A stretch of 14,617 nucleotides of DNA from an uncultured Eubacteriaceae bacterium (GTDB lineage Bacteria; Bacillota; Clostridia; Lachnospirales; CAG-274): positions 1 through 14,617 of the forward strand of contig CANOGI010000023.1 in NCBI GenBank assembly GCA_947565475.1, read 5' to 3'. Shown piece after piece: positions 1-6,810 of the stretch (positions within the stretch are counted from its first letter, which is position 1; each line of letters begins with the position of its first letter). Below the pieces are notes generated by a model, which was not told where the DNA came from, did not search any database, and saw only the letters and a program-made list of their open reading frames with translations. A program made the position numbers and the translations under genes.

Positions 1-2
1 AA

Positions 3-128
3 GAATTGTGTTCCCATATCGTAGACGAGGTAAAAGATGTGTGTTCCTATGTTAGTGACAACACATGTGGAGACGGTATGTTTACTTATCCTAAAAAGGT
101 CGTAATGACAACTTTATATATTTTTTAG
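3..128 (+). CDS. C-terminal fragment of an unrecognised protein
   Basis: The third forward frame is open from the window edge to a TAG at 126-128 and gives 41 residues ending in KKVVMTTLYIF. The other two forward frames stop within about 55 bases, so this frame is the only candidate. The fragment is acidic, has three cysteines (in ELCSH, DVCSY and NTCGDG) and shows no motif I can tie to a family. It ends 23 bases before the -35 box of the leuA promoter, which fits a real gene end. The rest of the gene lies outside the window, so neither function nor length can be given. Confidence 0.45.
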   Translation, partial: ELCSHIVDEVKDVCSYVSDNTCGDGMFTYPKKVVMTTLYIF

Positions 129-151
129 AGAGGGAAAATAAAAAAAAGGTA

Positions 152-180
152 TTGACTTTTTTTATTTTGTATGATAACAT
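152..180 (+). promoter_or_regulatory. leuA promoter (SigA type)
   Basis: TTGACT at 152-157 and TAACAT at 175-180 are separated by 17 bases. The start of the T-box leader follows about 25 bases downstream. This is the only good SigA-like promoter between the upstream gene fragment and the T-box. Confidence 0.6.
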
Positions 181-200
181 AAATTATATTTATTTTAAAC

Positions 201-463
201 ACTGTGATGAGGAATAGTAAGTTTTTGATGATTTTAAGAGAACTGCTGGGTGGTGCGAAGCGGTAATCGAAGAAAACCGAACTCGCCTTTGAGTGGCGCG
301 CTGAAACTTTTTAGTAGGTGGCGACGGAGGTCTACCGTTATTTTGACAGGGCATCGGATTTTTACCTGTGCTTTATGAGTGCATTCATTTTATGAGTGAA
401 GTAGAGTGGTACCACGTGAGGATTATACCTTTCGTCTCTTGTTTTGAGATGAGAGGTTTTTTT
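201..463 (+). promoter_or_regulatory. T-box riboswitch, leucine-specific, leuA leader
   Basis: This leader senses uncharged tRNA and controls read-through into leuA. Visible parts are the 5' GATGAGG (206-212), the AGTA half of the loop E motif (216-219), the AGAGA segment (237-241), and GAA followed by specifier CTC (282-284), a leucine codon. The strand GTTTTT at 221-226 pairs with 272-277 to close Stem I above the specifier loop. The invariant T-box sequence TGGTACCACG is at 407-416 and an intrinsic terminator is at 428-463. The leucine specifier agrees with the downstream gene. Motifs are read directly; the mechanism is that of the known T-box family. Confidence 0.92.
428..463 (+). terminator. 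T-box terminator of the leuA leader
   Basis: An 11-bp stem pairs 428-438 with 446-456 (two G-U wobbles), with a 7-base loop and a run of seven T at 457-463. It follows the T-box sequence by about 12 bases, as expected for the competing terminator of a T-box leader. Confidence 0.88.
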
Positions 464-509
464 ATTGTAAGCAGGTATTCCGACCAAATGTTATATATCA
501 GGCGGGTTT

Positions 510-650
510 TAGCCTATCGGGGAAGTCTTTTGCTTTTTAAGCGGAGATACTTACTATTGTATTCAGTGAGGGTTTGAGACTATACGGAATACAAAGGCGG
601 AGTTTATCTGTTGTAGGGTATAAGTATTTTTGAGAAACAAGAATACTTAT
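510..650 (+). repeat. Structured repeat, family C, copy C1
   Basis: Shares the block TGCTTTTTAAGCGG (531) and the flanks ACTATTGTATTCAG ... GGAATACAAAGGCGG with the other C copies. Hairpin P1 is GTATTC (559-564) with GAATAC (587-592). Hairpin P3 is ATAAGTATT (620-628) with AATACTTAT (642-650). The P3 arm sequence differs from the other copies, yet both arms changed together. It lies between the T-box terminator and leuA, so it would be transcribed in the leuA leader. Hairpin P2 is weak in this copy. Confidence 0.7.
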
Positions 651-672
651 AATTTTTGACGTGTCTGATATA

Positions 673-824
673 TATAGTTAGTAAACTTAGAAACAAGTTC
701 GGTGGATTAAATTTATTTTAGTTGTTCAGCAGTCGGCAGGTATAGGCTATAGACTATGCCACGCCGTTTTGTGAAAATAATTTTAATTTTGTTTTTTCTT
801 GTTTTCTCAAGTTTATTTATTGTA
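673..824 (+). repeat. MITE-like repeat, family A, copy A1
   Basis: The imperfect terminal inverted repeats are 673-697 (TATAGTTAGTAAACTTAG...) and 798-824, with the shared core AAACTTAG/GA-AAACAAG. The centre (about 725-795) matches the centres of copies A2 (6646) and A3 (11668): CAGTCGGC, TATAGGCT, ACTATGCC and GTGAAAATAATTTTAATTTTG. The element lies immediately 5' of the leuA ribosome binding site and reads through in frame with leuA, which creates an apparent but unlikely N-terminal extension. Confidence 0.7.
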
Positions 825-869
825 AAAACAAAGTTAGATTTTTATTATAAATATAGGAGGATTGTTTAT

Positions 870-2525
870 ATGATGAATTTTAAAAAATACAGACCATATC
901 CAGCTATGAATATGCCGGAAAGAAAATGGCCGTCAAATACTATTGTAAAAGCGCCTATATGGTGCAGCGTAGACCTTAGGGACGGCAACCAGGCTCTTGA
1001 AAAGCCGATGAATCTTGATCAGAAAATTAAATTTTTTAAGTTTCTTACTGAGATAGGATTTAAGGAGATAGAAGTCGGTTTTCCTGCCGCCAGCGATACG
1101 GAGTATGTTTTTACACGTACGCTGATTGAGGAAAATCTTATTCCGGATGATGTGACTATTCAAGTGCTTACACAAAGCAGGGAACATATTATTAAAAAAA
1201 CTTTTGAGGCTTTAAAAGGTGTGAATAAAGCGGTTGTGCATCTGTATAACTCAACGTCAACTTTACAGAGAGATGTTGTTTTCAATAAAGGCAAAAAAGA
1301 GATTACGGAGCTCGCTGTTTTTGGAGCGAAAATGATTGATGAGCTTGCTGAGGAATACGGAAAAGAACATTTTCTTTTTGAATATTCTCCAGAGAGTTTT
1401 ACTGGTACGGAAATGGATTATGCGGCGGAGATATGCAACGCTGTTTTAGATGTTTGGAAACCTACCGAAGATAGAAAGGTTATTATAAATTTGCCATCTA
1501 CTGTGGAAATGGCGACCCCAAATGTTTACGCCGACCAAATTGAGTATATGTGCGAACATCTTAAATATCGTGAAAATGTTTTAGTAAGTCTTCACGCTCA
1601 TAATGACAGGGGAACCGCTATCGCCTCGACAGAGCTTGGAATGTTGGCTGGGGCGGACAGGGTTGAGGGAACCCTTTTTGGAAATGGGGAGAGAACGGGC
1701 AACGCGGATATTTTAAACATAGCCCTTAATCTTTTTTCTCAAGGAATTGACCCAGAGCTTGATTTTACCCATATCAACAAGGCTATTGAGATTTATGAGG
1801 AATCAACAGGGATTGCTGTGCATCCGAGACATCCTTACGCCGGAGATTTGGTGTATACGGCTTTTTCAGGCTCTCACCAAGACGCTATAAAAAAAGGTAT
1901 GGCTAAAATGAGCGAACATCCGGAGCGCTGGGAAGTTCCTTATCTACCTATTGACCCGGCGGACGTTGGCAGAAGCTATGACCCTATTATAAGAATTAAC
2001 AGTCAGTCAGGAAAGGGCGGTATTGCTTATATTCTTGAGCATAATTATGGATTGATTGTTCCTAAAAGTATGCAGCAGGAATTTAGTCTTATTGTAACTA
2101 AGGTTTCTGATGCTGAAAACAGAGAACTCTCTCCTGAGGAGATTTACGCTTTGTTTATGGACAACTATAAAGATATTAAAAAACCTGTGGAAATTGTTTA
2201 TTATAATGAGAATACACAGGGAAAAACCGTCACGGTTACTTCAGATGTTATTATAGATGGCGAATCTAAACAAATTGTTGAGAGTGGCAACGGTATTTTA
2301 GACGCTTTTTGCAAAAGTCTGCAAAAGGAACTTGGTATCAAATTCGATGTGGTAAATTACAGCGAACATTCTCTCTCATTTGGAAATAAGTCGAGAGCGA
2401 TTACTTATATTCAAATTTATGACAAAGACCATAACTCTTATTTTGGGGCGGGAACAAGCAGTAATATAAGCAAGTCGTCTTTGAGAGCTGTTGTCAGTGC
2501 CGTGAATAAAATGAGAAAAGAGTAA
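870..2525 (+). CDS. leuA: 2-isopropylmalate synthase, type 2
   Basis: LeuA condenses acetyl-CoA with 2-oxoisovalerate, the first committed step of leucine synthesis in the cytosol. The start at 870 gives 551 aa, the usual size of the type-2 form, and AGGAGG at 855-860 lies 9 bases upstream. The frame stays open to an ATG at 756, but those 38 extra codons come from repeat A1 and have no ribosome binding site. The HMGL-like TIM barrel fills about residues 25-320: DLRDGNQ at 35-41 (catalytic Arg and metal-binding Asp), HAHND at 242-246 (metal-binding histidines) and GNGERTGNAD at 271-280. The C-terminal part, about 440-551, fits the LeuA allosteric domain that binds leucine. It is a single-gene unit controlled by the leucine T-box and closed by a strong terminator 56 bases after the stop. 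Identification is very secure. Confidence 0.96.
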   Translation: MMNFKKYRPYPAMNMPERKWPSNTIVKAPIWCSVDLRDGNQALEKPMNLDQKIKFFKFLTEIGFKEIEVGFPAASDTEYVFTRTLIEENLIPDDVTIQVLTQSREHIIKKTFEALKGVNKAVVHLYNSTSTLQRDVVFNKGKKEITELAVFGAKMIDELAEEYGKEHFLFEYSPESFTGTEMDYAAEICNAVLDVWKPTEDRKVIINLPSTVEMATPNVYADQIEYMCEHLKYRENVLVSLHAHNDRGTAIASTELGMLAGADRVEGTLFGNGERTGNADILNIALNLFSQGIDPELDFTHINKAIEIYEESTGIAVHPRHPYAGDLVYTAFSGSHQDAIKKGMAKMSEHPERWEVPYLPIDPADVGRSYDPIIRINSQSGKGGIAYILEHNYGLIVPKSMQQEFSLIVTKVSDAENRELSPEEIYALFMDNYKDIKKPVEIVYYNENTQGKTVTVTSDVIIDGESKQIVESGNGILDAFCKSLQKELGIKFDVVNYSEHSLSFGNKSRAITYIQIYDKDHNSYFGAGTSSNISKSSLRAVVSAVNKMRKE

Positions 2526-2579
2526 ATTGGAAAAACACTAATTAACTCAAAGTTTTTAAATTATTTAACAGATAGGAGT

Positions 2580-2619
2580 AAGGGGGTGTGAAAAAATGAA
2601 TTTTTCACACCCCCTTTTT
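2580..2619 (+). terminator. Intrinsic terminator of leuA
   Basis: A perfect 14-bp stem (2582-2595 with 2601-2614) has loop ATGAA and five T. The same 40 bases, including the loop, recur exactly on the minus strand at 8171-8210. Confidence 0.92.
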
Positions 2620-2659
2620 GCATGAAATGTACCTATTTCCTGCAAATTATTTAAGTAAA

Positions 2660-2840
2660 GAACCAGCCATGTTTTTTCCGCACCAAAAACCGGTGCGAAA
2701 AAAAGTTTATGTCCTCAGACGAGCAAAGCCCGCCTTGCGGATTTTAGCCTACGGCGTTACGTTTTTGAAGTTTATTAGCAAAAATAAAATTTGAAAGAGT
2801 TTTTAATTTTCTTTCAGATAAATTTTATTTTTTCACCGCC
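2660..2840 (-). repeat. Degenerate family D-like repeat, minus orientation
   Basis: On the minus strand, the segment GCCGTAGGCTAAAATCCGC and its flanks resemble the core of D1 (7154) and D2 (8321). An AT-rich hairpin at about 2779-2834 pairs AAAAATAAAATTT and GAAAGA with TTTCTTTC and AAATTTTATTTTT. Other hairpins (CGCACC/GGTGCG at 2681-2698) are present. The boundaries are approximate and the family assignment is weaker than for D1 and D2. No coding sequence is seen here. Confidence 0.4.
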
Positions 2841-2842
2841 CC

Positions 2843-2905
2843 TTCTCTTATATTCAGTGGGAGTACAAGCTCCCACTGAATATAAAGGCGAATGTTTTCA
2901 CCGTT
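2843..2905 (+). repeat. Structured repeat, family C, partial copy C4
   Basis: P1 is a perfect 15-bp hairpin (2849-2863 with 2870-2884, loop TACAAG) built on the family flanks CTTATATTCAG ... CTGAATATAAAGGCGAA. P2 is GGCGAA (2887-2892) against TTCACC (2897-2902). P3 is absent; a family B element begins instead, so this copy is truncated or chimaeric. Confidence 0.65.
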
Positions 2906-2909
2906 AAGG

Positions 2910-3024
2910 AAGCCAAAAATATGATGCATGACCCGAAAATCGCTGACGCAAGTCGCTTACTGGTTAGTAGCGCTTACATGCCCATAAAATATTTTTTTTG
3001 CGCTTTTTAAGTTTGTTTACTATA
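2910..3024 (-). repeat. MITE-like repeat, family B, copy B1, reversed and truncated
   Basis: Read on the minus strand from 3024 it starts TATAGTAAACAAACTTAAAA and continues with an A-rich tract, ATTTTATGGG, GTAAGCGCT, GCGTCAGCGATTTTCGGG, matching B2 and B3 through most of their length. The far terminal repeat is not clean and merges with C4. The rest of 2526-3095 holds only the leuA terminator, repeats and the thrS promoter; I see no gene. Confidence 0.65.
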
Positions 3025-3095
3025 AAAATATTAAATAAAATTGCTTTTTTTTCTTTCTATTCTAAAATTGCTGTAATATTATTATAAAAAACCGC

Positions 3096-3123
3096 TTGAC
3101 ATAAGATAAATTAATGATATAAT
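3096..3123 (+). promoter_or_regulatory. thrS promoter (SigA type)
   Basis: A consensus -35 TTGACA (3096-3101) and a consensus -10 TATAAT (3118-3123) have a 16-base spacer. The expected start near 3130 falls 8 bases before the GATGAGG that opens the T-box. Confidence 0.85.
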
Positions 3124-3216
3124 GATTATAAAGCTATGATGAGGACAAATAGGTTAATTGACGCTATTAACAGTGTATCTGAAATTTTAACCAACTGAGT
3201 AAGCCGCTGTTTTTTT

Positions 3217-3360
3217 ACCGACAGAGGAAAATTTCTGCTTTTTAAGCGGGGCTACTTACTCTTGTATTTAGGTTGGGGGATTGTAAACTCGCTCTGAATA
3301 CAAAGGCGAATATTTTCGTTGTCGGTTACGAGAATTTTTGTTATGCAAAAATTCGAGTAG
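3217..3360 (+). repeat. Structured repeat, family C, copy C2, inside the thrS T-box
   Basis: The outer inverted ends are ACCGAC (3217-3222) and GTCGGT (3321-3326). P1 pairs GTATTTAG (3264-3271) with CTGAATAC (3294-3301). P2 pairs GGCGAA (3305-3310) with TTCGTT (3315-3320). P3 pairs GAATTTTTG (3332-3340) with CAAAAATTC (3346-3354). The block TGCTTTTTAAGCGGGG precedes P1 as in C1 and C3. Confidence 0.75.
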
Positions 3361-3371
3361 TCTTGACACAA

Positions 3372-3478
3372 ATGCGTTTACTCTTATATTCAGTTGTGGC
3401 GTGAGCTTACCTGAGTATAAAGGCGCTATGAAACGCCGTAGGTTATGGGTATTTTTATATTATAAAAATATAAATAGT
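3372..3478 (+). repeat. Structured repeat, family C, copy C5, tandem to C2
   Basis: A second, 5'-shortened copy directly follows C2. P1 pairs ATATTCAG (3386-3393) with CTGAGTAT (3411-3418). P2 pairs GGCG (3422-3425) with CGCC (3434-3437). P3 is built from TATTTTTATA (3450-3459) and TATAAAAATA (3461-3470). All three differ in sequence from C2 while keeping the pairing. Confidence 0.7.
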
Positions 3479-3661
3479 TTTTGCCTGATTTTTAGATATG
3501 CTTTCAGAGAGAAACGTGGCGGTATGCCGTCGGCTGGAAACGTTTTATGTGCGCTTTTAATTGAAACCACCTTTGAGCGACTTTAATAGAGTACGTTTTG
3601 TCCGCGTTAAAGGACTTTTGAGAGCCTTTTGGCTGAATTTGGGTGGAACCACGGATTTTTC

Positions 3662-3696
3662 GTCCCTTTTTCCTTTATGGAATCAGGGACTTTTTT
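3662..3696 (+). terminator. T-box terminator of the thrS leader
   Basis: GTCCC (3662-3666) pairs with GGGAC (3686-3690), with an inner TTCC/GGAA stem, followed by six T (3691-3696). It lies 8 bases after the T-box sequence. Confidence 0.85.
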
Positions 3697-3768
3697 GCGT
3701 TTAAAGATAATCGGGAAGTGAAAGGTTTTGTTTTCCATTAAATTTTTTTGATTTTGGAGGTAATTTTA

Positions 3769-5670
3769 ATGATTAATGTTAAACTTAAAGACGGAACATC
3801 TAAGCAATATGAAAAAGGCATTACGGTTATTGACATAGCGAGAGATATTAGCGAGGGTCTCGCCAGAAATACTTGCGCCGGACTTTTAAACGGCGACGTT
3901 GTGGATATTAGGACCCCTGTTTTGGAGGATTGTGAGCTTAATATACTCACTTTTGACAGCCCTGAGGGGAAAAGGGCTTTTCGTCACACAGCGTCACATA
4001 TTCTCGCCCAGGCGGTTAAACGCTTGTACCCTCAGACTAAACTTGCTATAGGTCCGTCAACGGACGACGGATTTTATTATGATTTTGACAGAGAGCCTTT
4101 TACTCTCGATGAACTGGAAGAAATAGAGAGAGAAATGAAAAAGGTTGTTAAAGAAAATATTAAAATCGAGAGATTTGAGCTTCCAAGAGACGAGGCAATT
4201 AAATTTATGGAAGAGGCGGGCGAACCCTATAAAGTTGAGCTTATAAACGATTTGCCGGAAGACGCCGTTATATCTTTCTATAAACAGGGAGATTTTACCG
4301 ACCTTTGCGCGGGGCCTCACCTTACCTCGACAAAAGCTGTTAAAGCGTTTAAACTTACTTCAGTGGCGGGGGCTTATTGGAGAGGCAACGAGAAGAACAA
4401 AATGCTTACAAGAATTTACGGTACGGCCTTTACTAAAAGCGAGGATTTAAAATTATATCTTGAGAGAATTGAGGAAGCGAAAAAGCGAGACCATAGAAAA
4501 ATTGGAAAAGAGTTAGGATTATTTACTTTTATGGACGAGGGCCCCGGATTTCCTTTCTTCCTGCCAAAAGGTATGGTTCTTAAAAACACTCTTATTAATT
4601 TTTGGAGAGAGATTCATGAAAAAGAGGGCTATGTGGAGATTTCAACTCCTATGATGCTTAACAGGCAGTTATGGGAAACATCGGGACACTGGGGACACTA
4701 TAAAAGTAATATGTATACTACTGTTATTGATGATGAGGATTTTGCGATTAAGCCAATGAACTGTCCAGGCGGTCTTTTGGTTTATAAATCAACACAGCAC
4801 TCATACAGGGATTTACCTGTGAGAATGGGAGAACTCGGACTTGTTCACCGTCACGAGAAGTCAGGACAGCTTCATGGTCTTATGCGAGTTAGATGTTTTA
4901 CTCAGGACGACGCTCACATTTTTATGACTCCTGAGCAAATAAAAGATGAGATTAAGGGTGTTGTTCGTATTATTGACGAGGTTTACAGTTTATTCGGATT
5001 TAAATATCATGTCGAGCTTTCCACAAGACCGGAGGACAGTATGGGAAGCGACGAAGATTGGGAAATGGCTACAAACGGTCTAAGGGAGGCTCTTGACGAC
5101 CTTGGTATGACTTATGTTGTAAATGAGGGTGACGGTGCTTTTTACGGTCCTAAAATAGATTTCCATCTTGAGGACTGCCTCGGAAGAACATGGCAGTGCG
5201 GCACTATACAGCTTGATTTCCAGCTTCCACTTCGTTTTAATACAGAATATGTAGGCGCTGACAACGAAAAACACAGACCTATTATGATTCATAGGGTTGT
5301 GTTTGGCTCTATTGAGAGATTTATCGGTATTCTTACAGAGCATTTCGCCGGAAATTTCCCTACATGGCTTACTCCGGTTCAGGCCACTGTTCTGCCCATT
5401 TCCGAAAAATTTCACGATTACGCCGAGCAAGTCGTTAAAACCCTTAAAGACAGCGGTCTAAGAGTTCAAGCTGATTACAGGGCGGAAAAAATAGGTTATA
5501 AAATAAGAGAGGCGAGACTTCAAAGAATACCTTATCTTCTTGTTGTGGGAGAAAAAGAGGCCGAAAGCGGGGAAGTCGCTGTTAAGAGCAGAGGGGAAGA
5601 TTTAGGAGCTAAAAAACTTGATGTGTTTATCAAAGAAATAAAGGAAGAAATAGACAGTAAAGCGAGATAA
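3769..5670 (+). CDS. thrS: Threonyl-tRNA synthetase
   Basis: ThrS attaches threonine to tRNA-Thr in the cytosol, and its editing domain removes mischarged serine. The start at 3769 gives 633 aa, the normal length; TGGAGG at 3755-3760 lies 8 bases upstream. An in-frame ATG seven codons earlier lacks a ribosome binding site. The order is: TGS domain about 1-62, editing domain with H73, H77, C180 and H184 (HTASH, DLCAGPH), class II catalytic core about 240-530 with motif 2 (HRHEKSGQ, DDAHIF) and motif 3 (HRVVFGSIERF), and anticodon-binding domain about 535-633. The zinc ligands are C332 (MNCPGG), H383 and H508. All key residues are present. It is transcribed alone behind a threonine T-box; only a weak hairpin (TTGAAT/ATTCAA, 5674) follows the stop. 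Confidence 0.98.
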   Translation: MINVKLKDGTSKQYEKGITVIDIARDISEGLARNTCAGLLNGDVVDIRTPVLEDCELNILTFDSPEGKRAFRHTASHILAQAVKRLYPQTKLAIGPSTDDGFYYDFDREPFTLDELEEIEREMKKVVKENIKIERFELPRDEAIKFMEEAGEPYKVELINDLPEDAVISFYKQGDFTDLCAGPHLTSTKAVKAFKLTSVAGAYWRGNEKNKMLTRIYGTAFTKSEDLKLYLERIEEAKKRDHRKIGKELGLFTFMDEGPGFPFFLPKGMVLKNTLINFWREIHEKEGYVEISTPMMLNRQLWETSGHWGHYKSNMYTTVIDDEDFAIKPMNCPGGLLVYKSTQHSYRDLPVRMGELGLVHRHEKSGQLHGLMRVRCFTQDDAHIFMTPEQIKDEIKGVVRIIDEVYSLFGFKYHVELSTRPEDSMGSDEDWEMATNGLREALDDLGMTYVVNEGDGAFYGPKIDFHLEDCLGRTWQCGTIQLDFQLPLRFNTEYVGADNEKHRPIMIHRVVFGSIERFIGILTEHFAGNFPTWLTPVQATVLPISEKFHDYAEQVVKTLKDSGLRVQADYRAEKIGYKIREARLQRIPYLLVVGEKEAESGEVAVKSRGEDLGAKKLDVFIKEIKEEIDSKAR

Positions 5671-5784
5671 TATTGAATTTAGTATTCAAAAAATTTTTAG
5701 CCACTGAACTTGTTTATTGACTGTTGTAAAAATGAGAAAAAAAGTTTCCTTAAATCCGCCCCTATAGTCTTATTAAATGGTGTA

Positions 5785-5934
5785 TCAACAATTATTTTGT
5801 ATAAGTTCCCATACGCCGAAAGCTATTAAAATCAGCGACGTGAAAAAGTTAAACCATGGCATAATTAAGGAAAGCAGCATACCTATTCCCAGGCAAAGGC
5901 AGATTATTCCTATTACTTTTCTAAGACAGAACAT
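5785..5934 (-). CDS. Small membrane protein, 49 aa, unknown function
   Basis: The start at 5934 gives a 49-aa protein beginning MFCLRKVIGIICLCLGIGML. An AAGGGG ribosome binding site lies about 10 bases upstream. The frame extends 21 codons further to 5997, but that part has no ribosome binding site and does not look membrane-like. Two hydrophobic segments (about 7-24 and 27-43) are joined by MPWFNF, and the C-terminus is short and polar (ELIQNNC), so a two-helix hairpin in the membrane is likely. Proteins of this general form (IGIGMLL...P.W.F) are, from memory, common in Clostridia and unnamed; that recollection is unverified. Nothing in its neighbours defines its role. Confidence 0.65.
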   Translation of the reverse strand: MFCLRKVIGIICLCLGIGMLLSLIMPWFNFFTSLILIAFGVWELIQNNC

Positions 5935-5998
5935 TTTATCAATCCCCTTTTTATTTATAATATGAGATGGGAGAGGGAAATTTGAGAAATTAAACATA

Positions 5999-6060
5999 AG
6001 GAAATACCGACAATTTTAAAAATAAAAATAATTTTTTTTAAAAATTGAATTGTCAGTATT
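5999..6060. repeat. Short inverted repeat sharing a 35-base motif with 8250-8285 (family E)
   Basis: AATACCGACAATT (6003) and AATTGTCAGTATT (6048-6060) are inverted around an A/T-rich loop. The left part, GGAAATACCGACAA followed by TTTTAAAAATAAAAATAATTTT, matches 8250-8285 almost base for base. A lone A/B-type terminal arm (minus strand TATAGTCAGTAAACTTAAAG) lies at about 6137-6156. No gene is seen between 5935 and 6194. Confidence 0.5.
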
Positions 6061-6194
6061 ATTTTTTAAAAAGCAGTATGATAACGAAAATTTTAGATTT
6101 AAAAAATTATTTTTAGTATTTTTCGCGCGGTATTTCTTTAAGTTTACTGACTATAAATATTTTTTTGTTTTACGCTGACTTTGAGATTGGTGTG

Positions 6195-6243
6195 AAAAAA
6201 CGCCCCTATGGAGGTTTTTACATTTCCATAGGGGCGTTTTTTT
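6195..6243. terminator. Bidirectional intrinsic terminator
   Basis: An 18-bp perfect stem (6195-6212 with 6225-6242) is GC-rich at its base (CGCCCCTATGGA) and has A runs on one side and T runs on the other, so it can act on both strands. On the minus strand it lies 8 bases after the stop of the 56-aa gene, which it most likely serves. Confidence 0.88.
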
Positions 6244-6250
6244 GTGTTTT

Positions 6251-6421
6251 TTATCCAAGAGCTTTTTCAAGTCTGTCAAGATCCGTTCTCGGAAACCACA
6301 TTAAAAGTTCTCTATACTGTTCACGGTTAAGTCCTTCTGTAGTGACATAGATGTCTATTTTTCCGTCAACAGACGCTGTTTTAAATTTTGTTAAGATTTT
6401 CTCAAAATCATTTTGTTTCAT
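6251..6421 (-). CDS. Small conserved-looking protein, 56 aa, unknown function
   Basis: Translation from the ATG at 6421 gives 56 aa beginning MKQNDFEKILTKFKTASVDG and ending DRLEKALG. GAAAGGGTG lies about 10 bases upstream and a strong terminator follows the stop directly, so the gene has a complete expression unit despite its size. It is charged and soluble, with a predicted helix at each end around the motif KIDIYVTTEGLNREQYRELL. There are no cysteines, no signal peptide and no membrane segment. I do not recognise a named family. The TTEGL-N-QY-LL pattern suggests a small helical adaptor or regulator, but this is only a guess. Confidence 0.72.
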   Translation of the reverse strand: MKQNDFEKILTKFKTASVDGKIDIYVTTEGLNREQYRELLMWFPRTDLDRLEKALG

Positions 6422-6473
6422 AAGTTTTGTGCACCCTTTCCGTAAGTATTAAAAATTTGTACCAATTTTTATT

Positions 6474-6616
6474 TATAGTGAATAAACTTAAAAAAATGCA
6501 AAAAAGTGTTTTATGGGCGTATAAGCGCTGCTGACCGAAAAGCGAATTGTGTCAGCAATTTGCGGGTTGTGCAAATAAAATGTTTTTTTGCTTCTTTTAA
6601 ATTTTCCTCACTTTAA
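6474..6616 (+). repeat. MITE-like repeat, family B, copy B2 (143 bp)
   Basis: It starts TATAGTGAATAAACTTAAAA and ends in the imperfect inverse, TTTTAAATTTTCCTCACTTTA. The interior has GCGAATTG (6542) against CAATTTGC (6556). Length and internal order match B3 exactly: A-rich tract, TTTTATGGGCG, GTAAGCGCTGCT-like block, stem-loop, GGGTTGTGCAAATAAAATG. Confidence 0.78.
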
Positions 6617-6645
6617 AACAAGTAATTTTACTACAGCGAAACAAT

Positions 6646-6810
6646 TATAGTTAAACTACTTTAAAATAACCAAGTTTGACGATTAAAAATCAGTTTTACT
6701 GTGTTAGTGTCAGTCGGCATAAGCTTTAGTCTATGCCATCTTTCTGCTGTCTCGCGAAAATCATTTTTATCTCGCTTCTTTTTGATTATTTTAAAGTGGT
6801 TTAACCGATA
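6646..6810 (+). repeat. MITE-like repeat, family A, copy A2 (about 165 bp)
   Basis: The left end TATAGTTAAACTACTTTAAA (6646) is mirrored by TTTAAAGTGGTTTAACCGATA (6790-6810). The centre GTGTCAGTCGGCATAAGCTT ... CTGTCTCGCGAAAATCATTTT matches A3 closely. Its right end overlaps the left end of C3. Confidence 0.78.

Larger units (their letters stand above)
3131..3696 (+). promoter_or_regulatory. T-box riboswitch, threonine-specific, thrS leader, interrupted
   Basis: This leader senses uncharged tRNA-Thr and controls thrS. The 5' end GATGAGG is at 3138-3144, AGAGAG at 3506-3511, GAA plus specifier ACC (Thr) at 3563-3568, T-box TGGAACCACG at 3644-3653 and the terminator at 3662-3696. The context GAA-ACC-ACCTTTGAG exactly parallels GAA-CTC-GCCTTTGAG in the leuA leader. 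AATTGACGC (3156-3164) can pair with GCGCTTTTAATT (3551-3562) to form Stem I. The gap from GATGAGG to AGAGA is about 361 bases here but 24 in the leuA leader, because two family C repeats sit in between. Whether the leader still works is not known. Confidence 0.88.

Noticed and set aside
368..577. Plus-strand reading frame of 69 codons over the leuA leader
   Set aside because: It runs through the T-box, its terminator and repeat C1, has no ribosome binding site and no protein-like pattern.
756..869. N-terminal extension of leuA with a hydrophobic segment
   Set aside because: It is encoded by repeat A1, lacks a ribosome binding site and is not part of LeuA; the start at 870 has a consensus site.
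3338..3586. Plus-strand reading frame of 82 codons upstream of thrS
   Set aside because: It lies inside the interrupted T-box leader and its repeats; RNA features explain the sequence.
5673..5700. Terminator for thrS
   Set aside because: The stem TTGAAT/ATTCAA is only 6 bp, AT-rich, and not followed by an immediate T-run, so it is too weak to call.
6165..6350. Plus-strand reading frame of 61 codons
   Set aside because: It crosses the bidirectional terminator and lies opposite the better supported 56-aa gene.
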